Source: DATBGZ01 sp036557785
GTDB lineage: Bacteria; Actinomycetota; Actinomycetes; Mycobacteriales; Micromonosporaceae
Direction: 5' to 3'
Assembly: GCA_036557785.1 (NCBI GenBank)
Contig: DATBGZ010000072.1
Coordinates: 1-56,977 of the forward strand
Length of the DNA stretch: 56,977 nucleotides
The notes beneath the pieces were generated by a model. It saw only the letters and a program-made list of their open reading frames with translations. It was not told where the DNA came from and searched no databases. The position numbers and the translations under genes were made by a program. Shown here one piece after another: positions 51,577 to 56,977 of the stretch. How positions within the stretch are numbered: the first letter of the stretch is position 1; every line of letters starts with the position of its first letter.

Positions 51577-52230
51577 ATGGCACTATTCGTTGGGTTCGAG
51601 AAGGTTCGGGAGGATAGTCGGGAGGTCGAGTACGCGTTCGGAATGAGCGGGGTGATGAGCCGTCGCCTGACGATCACCAAGGAGACCGGGCAGGCGAAAC
51701 CGGCGACCTGGCTCATCGGACAGGCAGCCTGGGTCGCGTACGCCATTCGCGCCGTCGAGGACGAACCGACGGTCTCCAATATGTCGGTTACCCACGGCCT
51801 CGTGGTGACCCGCGACGGGCAGGTGCTGTACCTCAACCAGGTCGCCACGATGCGCGCACTCGGTGCTCGCGTGGGGGTCGACCTCGACCCGATCGCGTAC
51901 GCCGAGGTGTTGGCCGAGCTCTACTCCGCCTCGCTGGGCGACGGCGAGAAGGCCTTTCCGACGTCGGCGACACCCGAATTCCGATCCGGGGAGCTGATCG
52001 ACGATGTGGCGCGGTTCCATGCCACGTACGACTTCGTCGACCCGGGGCTGGTCGCGCCGCCGCGGACCCAGCGGGCCGGAAACGGCATCGTCCTCGACTT
52101 CTTCTCGTGCCACTACTTCGTCACCCCATTGCGGACGATCGACATCATTCGGTGGAGCGTCACCTGTAAGCCTGGAGAGCCCGCGGTCTGGCAGCGCGAC
52201 TACGTCGTGAAGCGGCTGGAGTCGCGCTGA
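51577..52230 (+). CDS. YEK-family N-terminal domain protein, long form
   Basis: This protein of 217 residues starts at ATG 51577 behind GGGGAGGCGGGG. The N terminus MALFVGFEKVREDSREVEYAFG aligns with the small proteins at 38348 and 39428 (MA-x-x-V-x-x-EK-x-R...VEY-x-FG-x-x-G-x-x-x-R). The rest (residues 45-217) includes TWLIGQAAWVAYAIRAVEDEP, LGARVGVDLDPIAYAEVLAELY, and GNGIVLDFFSCHYFVTPLRTIDIIRWSV. No known family. The N-terminal match suggests a small domain shared by short and long proteins in this genome. Confidence 0.65.
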   Translation: MALFVGFEKVREDSREVEYAFGMSGVMSRRLTITKETGQAKPATWLIGQAAWVAYAIRAVEDEPTVSNMSVTHGLVVTRDGQVLYLNQVATMRALGARVGVDLDPIAYAEVLAELYSASLGDGEKAFPTSATPEFRSGELIDDVARFHATYDFVDPGLVAPPRTQRAGNGIVLDFFSCHYFVTPLRTIDIIRWSVTCKPGEPAVWQRDYVVKRLESR

Positions 52231-52352
52231 GCAGACGGTTCGCGATCACGGCCGCCGCGCCGCGCGTCGTTATCTTGTCTGGCGGATGTCGCGGGACCTC
52301 CCTCGGCACCGCCGACCCCACGCCTGAACCCGAACACGGTAGTTTGTAAGGC

Positions 52353-53219
52353 GTGAATGCGTGGGTGCGACCGGTCGAGATCTGGCGCTTGGCGGCGGGT
52401 GTCGTGCTGGCACTCGCCGGCGTCGCCGTGTCAGTGCTGGCGGCGGTCTCGATCGTGCCGGCGCTCCACCGCCTCGACGAGGCCACCCGCGAGCCTGACG
52501 CGTGGCCGCGCTACCAGATCGTGGACCATCCCGAGACGGGGTGGCAGCTCGGCGCGGCGGGTCGCGAGGTGGTCGTCGCCGGGGTGATCCTCGCCGTCGT
52601 CGGTGTGGTGCTCGCCCTCGATGTCGGCGGTCGCGCCCGCCTGCTCCTCAGCGGTGCGGCGGCGGGGTCGGCGATCTTTCTGCTCGAGGGCGCACAACCA
52701 TGGATGTCTAGGGCGTTGCCGGCCTGGATCACGCCCGTCATCGCGACACTTCCCGTCCTGCTCGGGGTCGCGGCGGTGCTCCTCGCCATGGCCGTCGCGC
52801 CGCTTTCAGACCCGACCCGGCTGCGCGTCGGGGTGATCACAGCAGCGGCAGTCGGTGTGGCCGTCGCCGCGCTGGACTGGTGGCGGTTCCAGTACCCGGG
52901 CAGTCCCCTTGGCGTGGCTCTGGCGGCCCTGCTGCTCGTCCCGCCCGTGCTGCTGTCCGGCATCGTGGTCGCCTGCACGTCGGTCGCGGGCCTGCGCTAC
53001 GAGGCGTGGCGCGGGTGGGCCTATGCCGGGCTCGGTGTCCTGCTGCCAGTTGTCGCGATCCTCGTCGAGGCGGTCGCCACGTTCTATGCCATCAGGAGGG
53101 GCTCCGGCTTCTGGCAGGGCGGGGCGATCCTGGGCGCTCTCCTCGCCGCGATCGCGATCCCGTCGCTGCTCGGCCGGCCGGCCGGGGTAGTTGGCGAACT
53201 CGCCGATCGCCTGGACTAG
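52353..53219 (+). CDS. Membrane protein of unknown function
   Basis: This 288-residue protein starts at GTG 52353. About seven to eight hydrophobic segments, with an external loop after the first (EATREPDAWPRYQIVDHPETGWQLG) containing many charges. No motif or family recognised. It is transcribed alone between the YEK long-form gene and the tRNA-like remnant. Confidence 0.65.
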   Translation: MNAWVRPVEIWRLAAGVVLALAGVAVSVLAAVSIVPALHRLDEATREPDAWPRYQIVDHPETGWQLGAAGREVVVAGVILAVVGVVLALDVGGRARLLLSGAAAGSAIFLLEGAQPWMSRALPAWITPVIATLPVLLGVAAVLLAMAVAPLSDPTRLRVGVITAAAVGVAVAALDWWRFQYPGSPLGVALAALLLVPPVLLSGIVVACTSVAGLRYEAWRGWAYAGLGVLLPVVAILVEAVATFYAIRRGSGFWQGGAILGALLAAIAIPSLLGRPAGVVGELADRLD

Positions 53220-53290
53220 CGGCCTGCGACATCGAAGAGGTTCGGGGTGATCCGGCCGATTCCTGCTGGGTCGTCAGAGATCTCGCTTGC

Positions 53291-53315
53291 GTGCCCGAAG
53301 AGATTCGAACTCCGC
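53291..53315 (-). other. tRNA 3'-end-like remnant (possible integration site)
   Basis: The minus strand reads CGGAG-TTCGAAT-CTCTT-CGGGCAC: a T-loop TTCGAAT (53303-53309), a weakly paired T stem and a 7-nt acceptor-like 3' end. It resembles the end of actinobacterial tRNA-Arg-type genes. No D arm, anticodon arm or matching 5' acceptor (GTGCCCG) lies upstream. Such 3' fragments commonly mark one end (att) of integrated elements. Confidence 0.4.
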
Positions 53316-53475
53316 AGCGCGCCGCTCTTGCCTGGCATTTCCTCAGCATGACCGTATTGGCACGACTTGACGGCACCGGCGGCGAAGCGACACGATCACG
53401 ACCTGCGCAGCCTCGCCCATTGTGCATATGCATCTGACGCCACTCCCGAGAACACCGAAGACCAGGGGACGTTCC

Positions 53476-54543
53476 ATGACTTACCCGCCCACGGCTGGCT
53501 ACCAGCCGCCGCAGCAGCACGTTCCTCCGGTCAACTACCACTGCCACAACTGCGGGAACGCACTCAGCAGCGACGCACAGTTCTGCGGGAGGTGTGGAAC
53601 CCCTCGTCAGGCAACGATCGTGGCGACCGGTCCGTTGACGGCCCCTTACGCCACGACTCCCACCGCAACGGCCGCCAAGACCACCCGGCCCACCGTGGTC
53701 AATTGGGCCGTGGTGCTGCTGTTTGCGTACGCTCTATCCGTAGCTGCCAACGGAGTCTTCTGGGGCGTTCGGGACGGGCACGATCCTTCAAAGGGCGTGA
53801 TTGTCGCGCTTGCAGTTGCCATTCCAGCGATCTTCGTCTACATGGGCAAGCGGGCCGCCCGCATCATTGCATGGGTCGTCGCCGGCCTGTTCCTGCCGAC
53901 CACTCTTGCCACGATCCTGGATGCTGGGGCGACTTCCGCAATCGCGTACCCGCTTGCGTACCTGCTTGATCTCGTTGCCGTCATCGTCCTGCTCGCCATG
54001 CCAGCCTCCAACGCCTACTTTCGCAAAGCGCCCGCGACGGCGACAGCGAGCAGCGTTAGACCGTCATCGCCGGAACCAACACAGCAAGCCCCCGCACCTG
54101 GGAAGCCGGCAAGGACGCCCATGTCGGGTGCGCTGAAGCTGCTCATAGTTCTCGGAGCAGTCGTGGTGCTCGTTGCCGTCGCCGCGATTGCCGCGAACTT
54201 GAGGAACGCTGGTGGCGGTTCGTCCGAGGCCGGCGCGGGCCAACCCGACTGGACGCCGACCACACCTGAGCAGGTGGCCTGCGCAGCGGTTCGCGACGAG
54301 GTGGCCGCCGGGACACTGTTCAACCGCAGTTCCCAGCACGCACGCGATATCCACACGAAGGTGATCGACCCCCTCATGGGGTCAGCAGGCACTAACAGCA
54401 ACTTCCGTCGTCAACAGCTCATCGTCGCGTTCGCCGATTGGCAGGCCTACGTGGGCAACGACAGCAACCGCCTGACCCCGGCGCAGATCCTGGCGGAACT
54501 GGACGGCCAGTGCAGTTCCTACGGTGCCCCGATCGGAGCCTGA
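53476..54543 (+). CDS. Zinc-ribbon membrane protein
   Basis: This protein of 355 residues starts at ATG 53476. A zinc ribbon YHCHNCGNALSSDAQFCGRCGTPR (two CxxC pairs) opens the protein, after a Pro/Gln-rich start. About four membrane segments follow, then a Pro/Ala/Thr linker, a fifth segment (KLLIVLGAVVVLVAVAAIAA) and a C-terminal external domain with Cys pairs (VACAAVRDEV...LDGQCSSYG). Similar zinc-ribbon membrane proteins occur in actinomycetes as orphans. Role unknown. Confidence 0.75.
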   Translation: MTYPPTAGYQPPQQHVPPVNYHCHNCGNALSSDAQFCGRCGTPRQATIVATGPLTAPYATTPTATAAKTTRPTVVNWAVVLLFAYALSVAANGVFWGVRDGHDPSKGVIVALAVAIPAIFVYMGKRAARIIAWVVAGLFLPTTLATILDAGATSAIAYPLAYLLDLVAVIVLLAMPASNAYFRKAPATATASSVRPSSPEPTQQAPAPGKPARTPMSGALKLLIVLGAVVVLVAVAAIAANLRNAGGGSSEAGAGQPDWTPTTPEQVACAAVRDEVAAGTLFNRSSQHARDIHTKVIDPLMGSAGTNSNFRRQQLIVAFADWQAYVGNDSNRLTPAQILAELDGQCSSYGAPIGA

Positions 54544-54599
54544 TACTGCGCCAGGCACGCCCACACAGGCAGAGGCCTCGCGCACGTCGCGACCCGTGC

Positions 54600-54960
54600 T
54601 CGGCGGCATGGTCCACGGCCGCGTCGGAGGTGTGCTCTCCCGCGAACCGGGCGAGCGTGCCCGTCGCCCTGCTGGAGGTGCCAGACCGCCACCCGCCTGA
54701 GGTCATCGAGGCAACCGCGTACTTCGTGGCCAGCGAGGCCATGAACAACGTGGTCACGTACGCCGATGTGCGGAGAAGGCACAAGTACGGCTACGGCTCA
54801 CCGAGGACGCGGTGCAAGCGCAGGCGCCCATGTGGCCGTCGTCACCGCGATGATCGCGGCGGCTTCCAAATCCGATCCGATGGCCACGCTGTCCGACCGC
54901 GAATGGGAGGTCCTGGCACAGATGGCCGAAGGTCGATCCAACCAAAGCCAACCTCGTGAT
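54600..54960 (+). pseudogene. Remnants of a two-component system (kinase ATPase piece and LuxR HTH piece)
   Basis: In one frame (about 54610-54775): PANRASVPVALLEVPDRHPPEVIEATAYFVASEAMNNVVTYADV, matching the N-box region of HisKA_3 kinases. In another frame (about 54880-54945): LSDREWEVLAQMAEGRSNQ, the first helices of a LuxR HTH. The rest of both proteins is missing. This is a decayed kinase/regulator pair, unrelated in position to the two in the first 10 kb. Confidence 0.7.
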
Positions 54961-55409
54961 CGGCATGCTGGTCCAGCTCCCGCGGTAGTCAAGGCCGTCC
55001 GTGCCGTACGTACCGCCTCCCGGCAGAGCAGAACACCAGCCGCCATCGAGCCCGCGCGGCACAAGAGGGCGGGGCGCCGCTGCCGACTCATCGGAAGAGG
55101 TAGATCATCTTGTCCGGTCACGTGAACAACCTCGCTGCGTCGGTGCAGGTCAGGGCCGTAGCCGGTTGAGTGAACCAGATAGTTGCGTGATACGTCTTGA
55201 CGAGTTCGACAACGTTCTCCACACTTTGATTCGGGCCCACCGATAACGTTACACACTCGTACCGCGCACCTCCTGCGTCGATGGCCACCGCACGACGTAT
55301 GGGCTCTGACCGAGCGCCTGTCCCTCCGCTCCTGATCGACAGGCGTACATCAGCCTATGCCCGTCCGCTCAGCGTCCACACTGGGAACCATCTCCCCAAG
55401 GAGTGAAGC
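54961..55409. other. Intergenic region before the xylanase, no gene seen
   Basis: This ~450-bp stretch has no protein-like frame on either strand. The end (about 55250-55409) should contain the xylanase promoter; AAGGAG precedes its start. Confidence 0.5.
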
Positions 55410-56750
55410 ATGTCCGAAAGTCCCGACCCCGGCTCTCGCAGGTCAAGAGGCCGGATCGCCCGTGCGCTGGTGAGCATCGGCGTCGCCAGCGGGCTCGTCG
55501 CCGGCGCGCTCGTCGCCGTCACTCTTACGGCCGGCCCGGCCGGCGCCGCCACCACCATCACCTCGAACTCGACCGGCACCAACAACGGCTACTTCTACTC
55601 GTTCTGGGAGCAGTCCAGCGGAGCCACCATGACTCTGGGGTCAGGCAGCAACTACAGCCTCACCTGGAACACGGGCTCGCAGAACGTCGTGGCCGGCACG
55701 GGCTGGAACCCGGGCTCGAACCATACAGTGTCCTATTCGGGCTCATGGAACTGCAACGGCAACTGCTACCTGTCGCTCTATGGCTGGACCACCAACCCGC
55801 TCGTCGAGTACTACATCGTCGACAACTACGGCAACTACAACCCGAGTTCCGGCGCCACCAGCCTCGGATCGGTCAGCAGCGACGGCAGTACCTACAACCT
55901 GTACGAGTCGACCCGCACCAACGCACCGTCCATCCAGGGCACGGCAACCTTCAACCAGTACTGGGCCATCCGGCAGTCCAAGCGCACCGGCGGCACCATT
56001 ACGACAGCGAACATCTTCAACGCCTGGGCGAGCCACGGCCTGACCCTGGGCACCCAGAACTACCAGATCCTTGCCACCGAGGGCTACCAGAGCAGCGGCA
56101 GCTCCAACATCACCGTCTCCGCTAGTGGTGGTGGCGGCGGTGGCACGACCACGCCTCCGCCGACGACCACGACGACCAGCGGTGGGGGCGGCGGTACCAG
56201 CAACGGCTGCACCGCGACCGTGACCGCCGGTCAGTCGTGGCCGGACCGCTTCAATGTGAACGTGTCGGTCAGCGGGTCGAACAACTGGACCGTCACGCTG
56301 GGCCTGCACGGTAGCCAGAGCCTGCAGAACCACTGGATGGCCAACGTCAGCGGCTCGACGGGCACGCTCACGGCGACGCCCAACGGGAGCGGTAACAGCT
56401 TCGGAATAACGCTCTATAGCAACGGCAATACCACCTTGCCGACCGCAAGCTGCACCGCCTCCGGCGGTGGCGGCGGAGGAGGCGGTGGCGGTTCCTGCAC
56501 GGCGAGCGTCAGCGCCGGCCAGTCGTGGCCGGACCGGTTCAACGTGAACATCTCCGTCAGCGGGTCGAGCACCTGGACCGTCAGGCTCACCCTCCACGGC
56601 AGCCAGAGCCTGCAGAACAGCTGGAGCGCCAACGTCAGCGGCTCGACGGGCACGCTCACCGCGACGCCCAACGGCAGCGGCAACAACTTCGGCATAACGC
56701 TCTATAGCAACGGCAACACGACGTTACCGACAGCTACCTGCACGGTGTAG
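55410..56750 (+). CDS. Secreted GH11 endo-1,4-beta-xylanase with two CBM2 modules
   Basis: This 446-residue extracellular enzyme has a signal peptide at residues 1-46 (ends AGPAGA). The GH11 domain spans about 47-232, with nucleophile Glu133 in PLVEYYIVDNYG and acid/base Glu224 in ATEGYQSSG. A Gly/Thr/Pro linker leads to CBM2 copy 1 (about 266-348) and, after a Gly10 linker, CBM2 copy 2 (about 362-446), each starting SWPDRFNVN and ending ITLYSNGNTTLPTA. The two modules are nearly identical and short for CBM2 (~84 residues). It hydrolyses xylan in plant cell walls. AAGGAG is 6 bp before the start. Confidence 0.95.
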   Translation: MSESPDPGSRRSRGRIARALVSIGVASGLVAGALVAVTLTAGPAGAATTITSNSTGTNNGYFYSFWEQSSGATMTLGSGSNYSLTWNTGSQNVVAGTGWNPGSNHTVSYSGSWNCNGNCYLSLYGWTTNPLVEYYIVDNYGNYNPSSGATSLGSVSSDGSTYNLYESTRTNAPSIQGTATFNQYWAIRQSKRTGGTITTANIFNAWASHGLTLGTQNYQILATEGYQSSGSSNITVSASGGGGGGTTTPPPTTTTTSGGGGGTSNGCTATVTAGQSWPDRFNVNVSVSGSNNWTVTLGLHGSQSLQNHWMANVSGSTGTLTATPNGSGNSFGITLYSNGNTTLPTASCTASGGGGGGGGGGSCTASVSAGQSWPDRFNVNISVSGSSTWTVRLTLHGSQSLQNSWSANVSGSTGTLTATPNGSGNNFGITLYSNGNTTLPTATCTV

Positions 56751-56762
56751 CCGTCCGCGATG

Positions 56763-56801
56763 TGGTGTGGTGTGTCGACCTTCGTTCGGCACACCACACC
56801 A
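56763..56801 (+). terminator. Xylanase hairpin terminator
   Basis: TGGTGTGGTGTG (56763-56774) pairs perfectly with CACACCACACCA (56790-56801), 13 bp after the xylanase stop. No T run follows, but a second hairpin lies downstream. Confidence 0.7.
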
Positions 56802-56863
56802 TCCGCGCCGCGGCCTTGCGCTACCTGGCGCTGTGCCTAGCCCGAAGTTAAGGCACCGATAGA

Positions 56864-56896
56864 GCCGCCTTCCGTTGTGTCGCGTGGGAAGGCGGC
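56864..56896 (+). terminator. Second hairpin terminator with CTCTTTC tail
   Basis: GCCGCCTTCC (56864-56873) pairs with GGAAGGCGGC (56887-56896) and is followed by CTCTTTC, close to a standard intrinsic terminator. Probably backs up the first hairpin or ends a transcript from the right. Confidence 0.65.
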
Positions 56897-56977
56897 CTCT
56901 TTCGGCTCAATCATGTAGCCAGTAAAATGCTGGCGTGTCGCGTTGACGTCGCGCAGAGACCAGCGCAATATCGGGGT

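Noticed and set aside
53291..53420. Intact tRNA gene
   Set aside because: Only the T arm and acceptor-like 3' end are present; no D or anticodon arm follows on the minus strand.

Overview
The window is about 57 kb of very GC-rich, gene-dense actinobacterial DNA. GTG/TTG starts, many 4-bp ATGA/GTGA overlaps, mycothiol-linked and WYL/PadR/ECF42 families, a DUF222-HNH gene end and a secreted GH11 xylanase with CBM2 modules together suggest a soil filamentous actinomycete, possibly Micromonosporaceae. That placement rests on gene content and base composition only. No rRNA, intact tRNA, CRISPR array, insertion sequence or replication origin was seen.

Left part (1-10.3 kb): the tail of a DUF222/HNH protein; a NarL-type two-component pair divergent from a small membrane protein plus a drug/peptide-export type ABC transporter; a TIR-like nucleotide-binding protein divergent from a DinB/mycothiol-type enzyme across a 13-bp inverted repeat; a large FtsX permease; and a second histidine kinase/response regulator pair whose regulator carries a frameshift in its receiver domain.

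10.3-26.6 kb: a degenerate-GGDEF/EAL protein; an Nramp-related transporter with two PRC-barrel-type proteins; a DUF2127 membrane protein; a MerR regulator with a divergent membrane protein; an ECF42 sigma factor with its DGPF/YCII partner and a WYL regulator; a GNAT enzyme; a class A penicillin-binding protein; a PadR/membrane-protein operon; and two more membrane proteins.

26.6-37.8 kb: a tightly overlapping operon of a kinase-like protein, a phospholipase D-like protein and a truncated glycosyltransferase; two flavoproteins flanking a polysaccharide-deacetylase lipoprotein; a PadR regulator with a very clear promoter/operator; an MMPL transporter; and a lone substrate-binding-like protein.

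37.8-39.7 kb is a scrambled accessory patch. It holds a TY-Chap-like gene, a small 'YEK/VEYRFG' gene present as one complete and one truncated copy in direct repeat, and a DUF6301-like fragment. It abuts narGHJI (39.7-46.4 kb, minus strand), a complete membrane-bound respiratory nitrate reductase.

46.7-57 kb: an XRE/membrane-protein pair, a PNPOx-fold protein, an XRE gene broken by two compensating frameshifts, a methyltransferase, an ArsR-like regulator/MFS operon with a strong operator, a third relative of the YEK family, membrane proteins, a tRNA 3'-end-like remnant, a decayed two-component system, and a secreted GH11 xylanase with two nearly identical CBM2 modules.

The strongest leads are the TIR-like protein with its palindromic divergent promoter, the kinase-like/PLD-like/GT2 operon, the Nramp/PRC-barrel unit, the duplicated YEK family, and several genes caught in decay.
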